Positions 1-11,285 of a stretch of DNA of 64,000 bases are shown here, in pieces. The first letter of the stretch is position 1; every line of letters begins with the position of its first letter. The translations under genes were made by a program, and so were the position numbers. This DNA is from Halalkalicoccus subterraneus. Lineage in GTDB: Archaea > Halobacteriota > Halobacteria > Halobacteriales > Halalkalicoccaceae. Under the pieces are notes generated by a model. That model did no database searches. It had not been told where the DNA came from and saw only the letters and a list, made by a program, of their open reading frames with translations. The stretch is from positions 186,001 through 250,000 of the forward strand of contig NZ_RDQG01000085.1 of the NCBI RefSeq assembly GCF_003697815.1, in the 5' to 3' direction.

Positions 1-856
1 TGGCCAACTCGTAGTTCGTGCCCTCGGCGAAGCGGGCGATCCCGGCGACGTCCGCGTACCCCTCGTCGTGCAGCAGCGAGACCCGATGTTTCTCCATGTC
101 GTTACCGGAGCGCTCGGCGTAGATCCGGTCGTTCGAGTACGACACGATCACTGGCACCTCCTCCTCCTCGAACTGCGTGTAGACGTCCTCCCACGAGTCG
201 AGGATCCGAATGTCGTTGTTCCGCAGCTCCTCCCAGTACTCGAGATAGCCGTCCTCGCCGAAGTGATCGATCGTCCAGAGCAAAAACAGGAGTCCCGTGG
301 TCCCCTGTTGGGGGTTCGCCAGCGCGACCCGTCCCTCGTATTCGGGCGAGAGGAGGTCCTCGAACGTCTCCGGCTTTTCGACGGTTCGTCCATCGTAGAC
401 GATCGCACAGTAACTACTGTAGATCGGAATCGCCCGGTCGTTCGGGTCGAAGTAGTACTGTTCATCGATGTCCTCGGCGTGTTCGAGTTCGCTCCCGTCG
501 AGTTCGGCGAACAGCTCGTTTTCGGTGTTTTCATCGATCCGCACGAGGTCGTGAGGACCGAGGCCGAGATAGAGCCCGGGTTCGATCCCGGCGTCCTCGT
601 TGTGGCGCTCGATGTAGTGGTTGATCTCCTGATCGGGCGTATGCCACTCGAGTTCGACGTCGTGGCGCGCTTCGAACTCCTCTTTGATCCATTGTCCCGG
701 ACTGTCGCTGGGCGCGTCGACGAACGACCCGTAGGTCGCGACCGGCAGCGTATCGTCGTCAGTTCCTTCGTTGCCGCTGTCGACCGGGTTCGCGGAACAG
801 CCGGCCAAGCCGGTCGTTATCGCAGCCCCCGACGCGAGAAACGCTCGTCGTCTCAT
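1..856 (-). CDS. thiB: Thiamine-type ABC transporter substrate-binding lipoprotein (C-terminus outside window)
   Basis: Binding protein that would capture thiamine (or a related cation) outside the cell for an ABC importer. The protein starts at 856 (MRRRAFLASG): a twin-arginine signal followed by the lipobox LAGC, so it is probably Tat-exported and lipid-anchored. After an acid-rich linker come features of the ThiB-like family: an early 'VATYGSFVD' strand and later 'GLYLGLGPHDLV' and 'AIPIYSSYCAIVYD'. About 285 residues are present and the gene runs off the left edge; permease and ATPase genes would be expected beyond it. The family assignment comes from overall resemblance; iron or sulfate-type binding proteins are the alternative. 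Confidence 0.8.
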   Translation of the reverse strand, partial: MRRRAFLASGAAITTGLAGCSANPVDSGNEGTDDDTLPVATYGSFVDAPSDSPGQWIKEEFEARHDVELEWHTPDQEINHYIERHNEDAGIEPGLYLGLGPHDLVRIDENTENELFAELDGSELEHAEDIDEQYYFDPNDRAIPIYSSYCAIVYDGRTVEKPETFEDLLSPEYEGRVALANPQQGTTGLLFLLWTIDHFGEDGYLEYWEELRNNDIRILDSWEDVYTQFEEEEVPVIVSYSNDRIYAERSGNDMEKHRVSLLHDEGYADVAGIARFAEGTNYELA

Positions 857-980
857 TACCCGGTGTAATCACCGAGTGATGTATAGTCCTCTCGCTTTCA
901 GTTCGCTGGTCCGCGTGGTGGTCTTCGGCGGGGATCCGATATCGCTAGCGGTGCTTCGCCAACGCCACGCGAGTAGCTCC

Positions 981-2060
981 TCAGAGTTCGACGCGCTCGC
1001 CGCGCTCGGCGCTCTCGTAGACGGCCGCGAGCGTCCGCATGTCGACCAGTCCGTGTTCGGGCGTTCCCTCGGGGTCGCGTCCCGAGAGCAGGCAGTCCGC
1101 GAAGTAGTCGAACTCCTCTTCCATCTGGTCGACCCCTGGCGTGTCGAGGACGGCCGACGTCTCTCCTTTCACCAGTTCGAGGTTGCTCTCACCGTGGAAC
1201 GCGGGCTCGATCAGGATCGTTCCCTCGGTCCCGACGATCCGCAGGTGGCTGCCCTGCTGAGCGTTCTGGCTCGCGGTGCAGGTCGCGTAGACGTCGCCTT
1301 CGAGGGCGACGGTAAATGCCGCGACCTCGTCGGGGACCTCGGAGAAGTACTCGTGGTCGCTGTGCATCATCGCCTGTGCGGCGACCGGGTCGCGATCCAG
1401 GACGAACCGCGTCGTGTTGATCGAGTAGATGCCCAGGTCCGTCACGCTCGCCCCGTCGCCCGCGAGTTCGGGATCGAGACGCCACTGATCGGCTCCCCAG
1501 CCGACGATTCCCTGGGACATGTCACCGTGGACGTGGACCGGCTTGCCGATCGCACCGGCCCGCACCAGTTCGCGGGCCCGCCTGATGGTCGGCTCGGTGT
1601 GCATCCGGTAGGCGATCATTGCCGTCGCGTCCGCCTCGCTGTAAGCCTCGACGATCGCCTCGCTCCGCTCGACGGATGCCTCCATGGGCTTCTCACAGAG
1701 GATCGCCTTTCCCTGATCGGCGGCCGTCTCGACGTGTTCGAGGTGTGTGGCGTTCGGGGTGCAGACGTAGACCGCGTCGTAGGCGTCGCTTGCCTCGCCG
1801 TTCTGGAACTGGTCGTAGGTGAGCCCGGCTTCGATGGTTTCGTGTTCGTTCGCCACTTTCTCTGCCTTCTCGGCCGAGCCGCTGACGACGACGGTCGTCT
1901 CACAGAACGTCGAGTTCTCGACGGCGGGCATCGCCTCGTCCTGGGTCCACCAGCCGAGTCCGACCATCGCGAACCGGATCGGGCCCGCACCGTCGTCTGC
2001 TTCCTGCCAGTCGCGGTGCGAGAACGAGTCGAGATACGAGCCGATATCGTTCGGTTCCAT
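981..2060 (-). CDS. gfo6: Gfo/Idh/MocA oxidoreductase, D-xylose 1-dehydrogenase (Gfo6/XacA type)
   Basis: Predicted NADP-dependent oxidation of D-xylose to xylonolactone, the first step of oxidative pentose degradation in haloarchaea. The 359 residues show a Rossmann nucleotide site (GLGWWT near 34-39), the family's EKP catalytic-lysine motif (123-125), and the C-terminal beta-sheet domain with 'SQNAQQGSHL' and 'TEGTILIEPAF'. The order of motifs and the length match the characterised Haloferax volcanii xylose dehydrogenase closely, including 'DQMEEEFDYFA' near the C-terminus. No other pentose genes are adjacent, so a different sugar substrate cannot be excluded. An AT-rich dyad lies about 260 bases upstream. 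Confidence 0.85.
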   Translation of the reverse strand: MEPNDIGSYLDSFSHRDWQEADDGAGPIRFAMVGLGWWTQDEAMPAVENSTFCETTVVVSGSAEKAEKVANEHETIEAGLTYDQFQNGEASDAYDAVYVCTPNATHLEHVETAADQGKAILCEKPMEASVERSEAIVEAYSEADATAMIAYRMHTEPTIRRARELVRAGAIGKPVHVHGDMSQGIVGWGADQWRLDPELAGDGASVTDLGIYSINTTRFVLDRDPVAAQAMMHSDHEYFSEVPDEVAAFTVALEGDVYATCTASQNAQQGSHLRIVGTEGTILIEPAFHGESNLELVKGETSAVLDTPGVDQMEEEFDYFADCLLSGRDPEGTPEHGLVDMRTLAAVYESAERGERVEL

Positions 2061-2413
2061 ATGCCCGGTTTCGTGAACGAGCTACTAAATCACGGCGATG
2101 GAACTCGCGCTGCTTTGCGAACCCGCCGGTTTTCGGGGACCGGTGGTCCGCTCTCTTTAGCCCGTGCGGGGCGGCCGGGGATCAACGCCATCGCAGCGAG
2201 TCGTCCCGTTCACCGGAGCGGTCGCTTCCTCGTCGTGATTCGCTCCCGCAACTACCGGCTCTCTGCTGGTCTCACTCAACCATTCTTCCATATCATGTAG
2301 CGAATGAATATAGTCAAGATATATAGCCATATGGTATAGCTATAGGCTATAGTTCAATGGGTGGCCAGGGTAACCCATTCGATCCGGTCGATCCGGCACA
2401 GAGAGAGTAGCGC
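2061..2413. other. Gene-free interval between gfo6 and azlD with an AT-rich dyad
   Basis: No convincing gene on either strand. Positions 2321-2352 hold nested dyads: ATAGCC (2323-2328) pairs with GGCTAT (2345-2350), and TATAGCTATA lies between them. It could be a regulator site, or a terminator for the leftward azlCD pair, which ends at 2414; no T-run follows. Confidence 0.4.
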
Positions 2414-2728
2414 TCAGACGAGTGCCCTGAACAGGACGACGGCACCGACGCCCGCACACAGTGCCAGCAGGATGCTTCCGGTGCGCCACATCATCAGGAC
2501 GACGACGCCGGCCGCCGCCCACTCGGCGGGACCGCCGCCGGCGAGTTCGGGGCCTAACAGCGCGATCACGATCGCACCGGGGAGCACGGAGAGTCCGGCT
2601 TCGAGCCGGTCGCTCACCTCGATTCGACTCAGGAGCCACAGGCCCCCGAACTTCGTCACCACGGTGACCAACGCCATGGCGAGGACGACGCCGACGACGG
2701 CCGGATCGAGCGAGATCGCCTCAGTCAT
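2414..2728 (-). CDS. azlD: AzlD-family small membrane subunit of branched-chain amino acid exporter
   Basis: Small hydrophobic protein of 104 residues with about four predicted membrane segments, the usual size of AzlD. It should pair with AzlC in the membrane to export branched-chain amino acids or analogues. Its start overlaps the 3' end of azlC by 8 bases (2721-2728), typical of translational coupling. 'MALVTVVTKFGGLWLLSR' and 'LPGAIVIALLGPEL' resemble AzlD consensus patterns. Substrate is inferred from the family only. Confidence 0.85.
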   Translation of the reverse strand: MTEAISLDPAVVGVVLAMALVTVVTKFGGLWLLSRIEVSDRLEAGLSVLPGAIVIALLGPELAGGGPAEWAAAGVVVLMMWRTGSILLALCAGVGAVVLFRALV

Positions 2729-3443
2729 CGTGGCGGATCACCTCGACGACGGCGGCGGCACCACCGCCGATCAGGACGTACCACTGACCGGGCAACAGCG
2801 CCGAGCCGGCGAGGGCAGTACAGAGCGCGACCCCCCAGGGAACGACCGTCGAGGGCCCCTCCCAGAGTTCGACCGCCAGCGCGACGAACACCGCCGCGAG
2901 GATGAAGTCGATCCCGTAGCTCGCCGGATCTCCGATCACGCCGCCCGCGACGACGCCGAGCGCGGTCGACCCGACCCAGAACGACCAGACCGCGAGCCCG
3001 CTGCCGACGAGGAACGCGCCCCGACCGCTCCCCGATTTGAGCTCGCGCATCGTCAGCGCCCAGTTCTCATCGGCCATCAGGAACAGGCTTCCATAGGCTT
3101 GCTTCGGGGAGAGTCGCCGGAACCACGGCTCCAGGGCCGCCCCCATCAGTGAGTATCGGAGGTTGATCGCGAACGTCGCGAGGAGGATCGTCACGGCCGG
3201 GATCGGGTTCGCCCAGAGCTCGACCGCGACGATCTGCGAGGCACCGGCGACGACGGTCGCGCTCATCAGCGTCGCCTCCGCGACGCTCAGACCGGCCTGA
3301 TCGGCGAGGACGCCGAAGGCGATCCCGTATCCGCCGACGCCGACCGCGACCGGGAGCGTGGTCAGAAAGCCGTGTCGGACCCCCTCGCGGGTGAACGAGA
3401 CGCGTCCCTCCGCGTTCGCCGTTCTTTCTCCGTTCGGGTCCAT
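2721..3443 (-). CDS. azlC: AzlC-family branched-chain amino acid exporter, large subunit
   Basis: Polytopic membrane protein of 240 residues, the standard AzlC length. The early segment 'TTLPVAVGVGGYGIAFGVLA' and the following 'ATVVAGASQIVAVELW' are recognisable AzlC features, and 'NLRYSLMGAALEPWFR' is the conserved cytoplasmic loop. It forms a two-gene unit with azlD. The start at 3443 gives a short polar N-terminus. The family exports branched-chain amino acids or toxic analogues such as azaleucine; the actual substrate here is unknown. Confidence 0.88.
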   Translation of the reverse strand: MDPNGERTANAEGRVSFTREGVRHGFLTTLPVAVGVGGYGIAFGVLADQAGLSVAEATLMSATVVAGASQIVAVELWANPIPAVTILLATFAINLRYSLMGAALEPWFRRLSPKQAYGSLFLMADENWALTMRELKSGSGRGAFLVGSGLAVWSFWVGSTALGVVAGGVIGDPASYGIDFILAAVFVALAVELWEGPSTVVPWGVALCTALAGSALLPGQWYVLIGGGAAAVVEVIRHDD

Positions 3444-3524
3444 CGTTACCGGTCGGTTTTGATGTCACACGCGAATATACGTCCCCCGAAACGCCCGCGG
3501 TCGTCCTCCTCGGCCGATCCAATC

Positions 3525-4304
3525 TCAGACGACGATCCGCTTGCCGTCCTCCGCGTACTCCTCGTCGATCTCCGGGAGTCGCGAGAGCATATCGGCGCTC
3601 ATGTGTGTGAGCACGAGCCGTTCACAGTCGAATGCCCCGCGGTGGGCCGAGAGCGTCCGGTAGCTGAGGTGGTTCGGGATCTCCTTCCCGTAGAAGTACG
3701 ACTCGCAGACGAACAGCTCAGCACCGCGAGCGACCTCGATAAGGGCGTTGGTCCACTCCGTATCGCCCGAGTATGCGATGGTCTTCCCATCGATGTCGAG
3801 CCGAAGCGCGTACGGCGGAGCACCGCAGGCGTGGACGACCTCGATGGGCGTCACCTCGGCGGGGCCGACGGCGACTCGTCGGTCCGCCTCTAGCTCGACG
3901 ATCCGGAGATCGAAGCGCTGTTCGACGTCCGAAAGGCCCGGAAACATGACGTCCATCGCCCCGCGGAGCCTGTCTTCCAATCCCGGTGGGCCGGCGATCA
4001 CCAGTGGCTCCGTTCGTTTCGCGACGAGCTGTGCATCGAGCACGAAGTAGGGTAGACCACCGATGTGATCTCCATGGAGATGCGTGATGTAGATCGCCTC
4101 GATCGCGTTGCGGTCGATCCCCTCACGCTTTAGACCCGCCATGGTGGTCGCTCCACAATCGATGAGAAACCTTCCGGACGGTGCCTCGACGTGAAAGCAG
4201 GTCTGGAGGCGCCCGCCGCTTCCCAGCGGATCGCCCGTTCCGACGAACGTGACCGTTATCTCATCCGTCCCGTCCGCCTCGCGTCTCTCGCCGGATCCCG
4301 TCAT
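3525..4304 (-). CDS. Metallo-beta-lactamase-fold hydrolase, RNase Z/arylsulfatase-like
   Basis: MBL-fold metalloenzyme of 259 residues. The zinc motif HLHGDHIGG is intact, with a further metal aspartate in 'AYSGDTEW' and histidines in 'VHACG' and 'LTHMSAD', the order seen in RNase Z-type and arylsulfatase-type MBL proteins. The N-terminus 'TVTFVGTGDPLGSGGRLQTC' is typical of that group. It lacks a clear RNase Z exosite insertion, so it is probably a hydrolase of unknown substrate and not the housekeeping tRNA 3' processing enzyme. Start taken as ATG 4304; a GTG lies one codon upstream. Confidence 0.8.
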   Translation of the reverse strand: MTGSGERREADGTDEITVTFVGTGDPLGSGGRLQTCFHVEAPSGRFLIDCGATTMAGLKREGIDRNAIEAIYITHLHGDHIGGLPYFVLDAQLVAKRTEPLVIAGPPGLEDRLRGAMDVMFPGLSDVEQRFDLRIVELEADRRVAVGPAEVTPIEVVHACGAPPYALRLDIDGKTIAYSGDTEWTNALIEVARGAELFVCESYFYGKEIPNHLSYRTLSAHRGAFDCERLVLTHMSADMLSRLPEIDEEYAEDGKRIVV

Positions 4305-4307
4305 CAC

Positions 4308-4596
4308 TACCTGTTACACCCCGTTAAGAGATAGCAATACCTATTTCGGCGTCGGGTCTGACGACGGGATCGCCTCTGGTCTTCGAGAGCGCGAAGTACT
4401 GTCCAACGTAGTAACGGAAAAATCGACCCGCGACCCGTGCCGGTCGATCGGTTTCAATGGCTTCTCGCTCACGTTCGCATCCGATAGGCGTCCAGTCTCG
4501 ACCGCGATTTCGAGGCCGACGTGCCAGCCGTCGGTTCTGTTCGCCTACTTCGCCCGCGAAGGCGCGCTTCGAAGCCGTCCGTACTGCCGAGTCAGT
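4308..4596. other. Gene-free interval
   Basis: 289 bases between the MBL gene start and the katG stop. I see no coding potential, repeat or clear promoter beyond what the leftward MBL gene would need. Confidence 0.4.
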
Positions 4597-7223
<2,627 letters not shown>

Positions 7224-7478
7224 ATGGCTTCTTACGCCGATCTCGTCATGCTGGCCATTCCGGTGGGGTTCATCGGCATCACTGTCTCGTTCGTCCTGCT
7301 CGGTGCAAGCACCGTCGTGGCCGTTCCGGCCGGTTCGATGACTGTCATCGCGATCATGGTTCACGCACTGTTCGTGAACCCGCCCCGATCCGCACCGGCG
7401 ACTCCGGCCCGCACGCCCGAACCGGAGGCCGACGCCCGATCCGAGGCGCACGAACGGACCCGACCGGAACTCGCGTAG
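7224..7478 (+). CDS. Small two-helix membrane protein, unknown function
   Basis: 84 residues: two hydrophobic helices (about 6-28 and 31-50; 'LVMLAIPVGFIGITVSFVLL', 'VVAVPAGSMTVIAIMVHALF') followed by a proline-rich, charged cytoplasmic-type tail. An AT-rich promoter-like segment lies 20-35 bases before the start, suggesting a leaderless mRNA. I do not recognise the family. Strong codon bias and clear helices make it likely real. Confidence 0.65.
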   Translation: MASYADLVMLAIPVGFIGITVSFVLLGASTVVAVPAGSMTVIAIMVHALFVNPPRSAPATPARTPEPEADARSEAHERTRPELA

Positions 7479-7906
7479 GCCGTCCCCGAATCACCTCGCG
7501 ATCGAACCGGGAGACCGTCTATCGAACCCGGTCCAATTGACCGATACTTTCATTACAATTCATAGTGTGTGTTATCATGGATCAGCACATACGTGATCGT
7601 ACTAGGCGGGCTGGTCCGGGTCACGCGCGACTGGGCATCGGTTTCCCCCATACGGGGGTTGCGTGGCCCGTCGTGGTGGTTTTCCTCGGTCGAACAGTGC
7701 TCGGACGCTACTTCTCGGCCAGTGGTTCGCATCGTACCTCGACGACGGTCCGCTCGGGGAGTTCGTCGGTCGGTTCTCCGATGCCCCACACGCGCAAAAC
7801 GATGGTTCGTTCCGACCGGGCCGGAATCCGCCCCACACGTTCTGACCTGTCTCGTCCGTCGGAACCAAGTGCCAATCTTCATAACTGGCTGTCGTATTGG
7901 TCGATT
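7479..7906. other. Gene-free interval before the geranylgeranyl-reductase-like gene
   Basis: 428 bases. The downstream reading frame is open back to 7565, but residues encoded before 7907 show no protein character, so the frame is treated as fortuitous. No repeat or RNA gene recognised. Confidence 0.35.
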
Positions 7907-9139
7907 ATGGACGATTCAGTCGACGTACTTATCGCCGGTGCTGGTCCCGCCGGCGCACAGTGTGCACGCGACCTCGCTGCGCGGGATTACGACGTCACGG
8001 TCCTCGAAACCGAGCCGGAAGAGGGGTTTCCGCGCCAGAGCAACAAGTCCACCGGCGGGACGTTCCCGTCGATGCTCACGGCGTTCGGGATCCCCGACGA
8101 CGTCGTGATGAACTTCACCGACAACATCGTCATCGAATCGCCGAACGAACACTTCACGCAGGAACAGCCCGGTGGCGTGCTTGATTTCGGTGCGTTCAAG
8201 CGCTGGCTCGTCGAGGACGGCCGCGAGAAGGGTGCGCAGTTCCGATTCGATGCGCGCGTTTCGAACCCGATCACCGAGGGCGGCGAGGTCATTGGGGTGC
8301 AGTACGACGGTTCACGGGAGGCCTACGCCGACGTCGTGATCGACGCGACTGGACCGTCCGCCCCGCTGGCACGGGCACTCGGCGTCAGCGAGCTCAAACG
8401 AGGGAAACAAGCCATCGGGATCGAGTACGAGTTCGAAGGGGTCGACCTCGACGCACCGGGTTACGCCGACCTGACCGACGCGATGATGCTGCGACTCGAT
8501 CACTCCTACGCGCCCGGCGGCTACGCGTGGATCTTCCACACCGGCGCGGACACAGCAAAGGTCGGGCTCTGTTACATCCAAAACGAGAGCTATCGCCGGT
8601 ACGTCGACACGGACCGGACCGTCGACGGCTACCTCCAACACTGGCTCGACACCGACCCGCGCTTTGCCAACGCCGAGCAAATTGCCGGCCGCAACCACCG
8701 AGGCTCGGCCCATATTCAGCCGCCCGGATCGCTGTGTACGGATGGGTTCATGGCGATCGGCGACGCCGTCCCGTCGATCGATCCGCTCTGGGGAGAGGGG
8801 ATCCACAAGGGAATGCGCTCGGCGCGGGCCGCCGCCATCACCGCAGACAGAGCCCTCACTCCCGACGACCGTGACACCTCCGCGGAGAGCCTCTCGCTGT
8901 ACGAGCAGTTCTGGCACGAGTACGTCGCGCCGCGACAGAACGCCCGTCTCATGATGACCGAACTGCTGTATCTCGCGCCAAACGAGCGTTACGACGACCT
9001 GCTTCGCGACCTCAACCGTCTCGACTGGGAGACGCTGAGCAAAGCCAACGAAGGTAACAAGCTGGCGATGCTGCGCCTCCTCCAGCGTGAGGACCTGCCG
9101 TTGCTCGCCCGCTACGTCAAACACCGCCTCGCTGACTAA
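7907..9139 (+). CDS. Geranylgeranyl reductase-family FAD-dependent oxidoreductase
   Basis: Flavoprotein of 410 residues in the family that hydrogenates geranylgeranyl chains of archaeal lipids or other isoprenoids at the membrane surface. The start at ATG 7907 puts the Rossmann motif GAGPAGAQCA at residues 9-18 after the first strand, as in the family. A second FAD motif occurs in 'GFMAIGDAVPSIDPLWGEGI', with the typical GDA near the C-terminal third, and 'DVVIDATGPSAPLARALG' is the mid-domain FAD strand. Haloarchaea carry several paralogues, and this one may act on a non-lipid isoprenoid, carotenoid or quinone; its isolation gives no hint. Same strand, no close neighbours. Confidence 0.85.
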   Translation: MDDSVDVLIAGAGPAGAQCARDLAARDYDVTVLETEPEEGFPRQSNKSTGGTFPSMLTAFGIPDDVVMNFTDNIVIESPNEHFTQEQPGGVLDFGAFKRWLVEDGREKGAQFRFDARVSNPITEGGEVIGVQYDGSREAYADVVIDATGPSAPLARALGVSELKRGKQAIGIEYEFEGVDLDAPGYADLTDAMMLRLDHSYAPGGYAWIFHTGADTAKVGLCYIQNESYRRYVDTDRTVDGYLQHWLDTDPRFANAEQIAGRNHRGSAHIQPPGSLCTDGFMAIGDAVPSIDPLWGEGIHKGMRSARAAAITADRALTPDDRDTSAESLSLYEQFWHEYVAPRQNARLMMTELLYLAPNERYDDLLRDLNRLDWETLSKANEGNKLAMLRLLQREDLPLLARYVKHRLAD

Positions 9140-9238
9140 GCCCCCTGAGGCATCTCCGGCCGGAGACGACGAGTCGCTCGTGACTCACCACGTAACGAGG
9201 GAATTGTCCAGCCGGTTCGGCCCTTGCATCGAGGTGGG

Positions 9239-9484
9239 TCACTCGGCTTCGGTCAGCAGTTCGGCGATGTCGCGACAGATCACGGATGCCCGGACACTGC
9301 TCTCGGAGGGCGAGTCGGACGGCGGTGCGACCAGCGTCCCGCTCGTCGTCTCGGCGAACACCAGGTCGTGTTCGGCCCGGAGCCGCTTGGAGAGCGCCTG
9401 TAACTCCCGTTGATCCATCGCCAATAGGATCTCCTGAATCGACTCGGGTGCGGTCAGATCGGGCGATGAGGTGTCTCCGGCCAT
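9239..9484 (-). CDS. Small acidic conserved-type haloarchaeal protein
   Basis: 81 residues, soluble, with a predicted helical middle ('SIQEILLAMDQRELQALSKR') and an acidic C-terminus. No known domain or metal motif visible. Good haloarchaeal codon usage and a clean start at 9484 support it. Function unknown; it faces the geranylgeranyl-reductase-like gene tail to tail. Confidence 0.55.
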   Translation of the reverse strand: MAGDTSSPDLTAPESIQEILLAMDQRELQALSKRLRAEHDLVFAETTSGTLVAPPSDSPSESSVRASVICRDIAELLTEAE

Positions 9485-9635
9485 CGAGGTAGTCGTTCTT
9501 CATAGACGGACGGTTATAAACCGATCCCAAGCGCGATGAAAGTGAAACGGTCGTAACACTGTGACAGGGTGCGGGGATTGCAAGCCATACCATGAAGTTC
9601 GACGACCGGTAACCACCCGCTCGGGTTAGTGAAAC

Positions 9636-9806
9636 ATGGACTACCGATGTACCGAGTGTCGTTGGTCGACCGACGATAGCTCGACGGATGACCCGGGTGC
9701 CACGGCGATTCGACACTACGTCGAAACCGGGCACTCGGTCGAACAGTACTCGACGACTGTGGCGCCGACGGACGCCCACAAGCGACTCGAAACGCCTTCG
9801 GACTGA
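9636..9806 (+). CDS. 56-residue zinc-finger protein
   Basis: Short gene beginning MDYRCTECRWSTDD and ending at TGA 9804-9806. It carries CTEC at residues 5-8 and two histidines (His27 and His34, in 'AIRHYVETGHSVEQY'), a C2H2-like set able to bind one zinc ion. Haloarchaea encode many such one-finger microproteins, some of them regulators of metabolism or motility. The frame has typical third-position GC. Target unknown. Same strand as the flavoprotein gene, but 500 bases away. Confidence 0.7.
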   Translation: MDYRCTECRWSTDDSSTDDPGATAIRHYVETGHSVEQYSTTVAPTDAHKRLETPSD

Positions 9807-9874
9807 TCGACTGCCCACGTTTCACTTCCCGAACCCACTCATGCTCCTGTGGACCGTCGAATCCGCGACGGGAA

Positions 9875-10663
9875 CTATTTCCATGATCCTCGACCCGCCC
9901 GTTGGAACCGTCGTCCGTAGATCCGCGGCGGATTGCTCGTTCGGGAGTGACGGACCCGGGCGGGAACGCTCGAATACCGGGTCGAGGCGGAATCCGCGAG
10001 CGGCCCCCGGGAAAGCGTTGCACCCCTCGCTGGCCGGGAGGCGGACCGACTCGTCCCGCCGACTGAGTCGCGATTGTGCTCGTAGAACGCCCGGAGCGTT
10101 TCGTGGGCTTCGAACAGTGCCGTCCGGAACGCCTCGGTCGCGTTCCCGATCGATCGTAGTAGCGCCTCGCGTCGGGCGCCGACGCCGACCCGGCTCTCCG
10201 CGCCGCCCGTTCCGGTGGCTGTTTCGGTCTCCTCGTCCCCGAAATCGGCGTCCGTGTCGATGACGTCCGCGAGTTCGATGTCGAGATCGCGCTTGGCGTC
10301 GCGAAGCGCCGGGAGGTCGACCGCCTCCCAGAGCTCCCGGAGTTCGATCGCCTCGTTCAGTTCCCTGAGATCGATCGCCTCGCCCGCGTCGCCCGCGGCG
10401 ATCGCGTCGGGAACGGTTTCGACGTCGACGACGTCGGGCAACGCTTCGGGCGCGATCGCATCGGGAAGCTCCTCGAAATCGATCGTCGTGAGAAGGGCCT
10501 CGACCGCGGCGACGATGTCCCACAGCTCCCCCGCGATCTCGATGAGACGCGTGTCGTCCGTCTCGTCAACGATCGCCGCCTTGAACCGTTCGAGGTGTTC
10601 CGCGACGGCGGTAAACGGAGTCTCTACCCGATCCGGTCGGCTGGACGTTTCGGTGCGACTCAT
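9875..10663 (-). CDS. Haloarchaeal hypothetical protein with alanine/leucine-rich heptad-like repeats
   Basis: 262 residues from ATG 10663 (MSRTETSSRP). Residues ~20-130 are strongly helical with quasi-repeated elements (ELPDAIAPEALPDVVDVE, DLRELNEAIELRELWEAVD), suggesting an extended helical or coiled assembly. An acidic stretch follows, then a basic C-terminal tail containing 'RIYGRRF'. The composition change near residue 205 could mean a frameshift, but the tail still has regular codon bias, so it is taken as one gene. No enzymatic motif seen; function unknown. Confidence 0.65.
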   Translation of the reverse strand: MSRTETSSRPDRVETPFTAVAEHLERFKAAIVDETDDTRLIEIAGELWDIVAAVEALLTTIDFEELPDAIAPEALPDVVDVETVPDAIAAGDAGEAIDLRELNEAIELRELWEAVDLPALRDAKRDLDIELADVIDTDADFGDEETETATGTGGAESRVGVGARREALLRSIGNATEAFRTALFEAHETLRAFYEHNRDSVGGTSRSASRPARGATLSRGPLADSASTRYSSVPARVRHSRTSNPPRIYGRRFQRAGRGSWK

Positions 10664-10824
10664 CGCATTCCCTACGCCGCGCGACGAAATCAACCTTTCT
10701 CGTAGCCATCTACTGTGCTCCAGCCGTCGGTTCGGCTCTGCGTGCCTGTACGTGATCTTTTAGCGTCGGGGGGTATTGGCGCCGAAAAGAGATTCCTCGG
10801 AGAGCGGACCGCGCCCGCTCGCCG

Positions 10825-11226
10825 TTACTTGAACGCCCGGTGGAAGAAGGCGAGTGCCGCTCCCAGCATCGCACCGTTCTTGATGAAGTGGTTCAGTTCG
10901 TTCTGTTTCTGCTCGTCGGGCGCGTTCCAGAAGTCGTGCATCGTCGGAGTCACGCCCGCGAGGAACGTGACGACGGCGCCCGTCGCCAGTTTCGGGAACC
11001 GCCAGAGTGCGATCCCAACGCTCCCGAGTGCGAGCATCCCGCTCGTGGCAGGAACGAGGAGGTCGGCGTGTTTGATCTCCTTCGATTCGGCATAGGCGAT
11101 CTGGCCCTCCATTCCCCGGAAGCTGTTGATCGCCGCCGCGAGCAACATTCCGCCGAACAGCAGTCGTCCGAGCAGTGCGGGTGGATCGTGCTTTGCCGCC
11201 GGTTTCGAGCCGCGTCTGTCGCTCAT
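10825..11226 (-). CDS. DoxX-family membrane protein (MhqP-like context)
   Basis: 133 residues with four hydrophobic helices and the DoxX-type opening 'GRLLFGGMLLAAAINSFRGM'. DoxX proteins often accompany redox or quinone-detoxification enzymes; in Bacillus subtilis the DoxX protein MhqP is encoded with the ring-cleaving dioxygenase MhqO. Here the gene diverges from an MhqO-like gene with only 59 bases between the starts, and the palindromic operator at 11260-11273 lies in that gap, so both genes may answer to the same TetR regulator. The role in quinone response is inference from context. Confidence 0.82.
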   Translation of the reverse strand: MSDRRGSKPAAKHDPPALLGRLLFGGMLLAAAINSFRGMEGQIAYAESKEIKHADLLVPATSGMLALGSVGIALWRFPKLATGAVVTFLAGVTPTMHDFWNAPDEQKQNELNHFIKNGAMLGAALAFFHRAFK

Positions 11227-11250
11227 ATCACCCTCTATGGCCGGTAGGTA

Positions 11251-11257
11251 TTTATAG
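11251..11257 (+). promoter_or_regulatory. TATA element for the VOC dioxygenase gene
   Basis: TTTATAG centred about 32 bases before the ATG at 11286, the distance expected for a short-leader archaeal transcript. The operator 11260-11273 lies between it and the start, so repressor binding would block initiation. Confidence 0.55.
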
Positions 11258-11259
11258 AT

Positions 11260-11273
11260 TTACCACTTGGTAA
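11260..11273. promoter_or_regulatory. TetR operator candidate, copy 1
   Basis: TTACCACTTGGTAA: perfect 6-bp arms with a 2-base spacer. The same core (ACCA-N2-TGGT) recurs at 12916-12927 in the gap upstream of the tetR gene. The two copies mark both promoter regions of this locus, which is good evidence for a binding site of the regulator encoded between them. Confidence 0.7.
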
Positions 11274-11285
11274 GACCGTAGCAAT

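Noticed and set aside
771-2300. 509-codon plus-strand frame over gfo6
   Set aside because: Antisense to a clear oxidoreductase gene; no recognisable protein features.
7565-7906. In-frame upstream extension of the geranylgeranyl-reductase-like gene
   Set aside because: The Rossmann motif must be near the N-terminus; the extension has no protein character.
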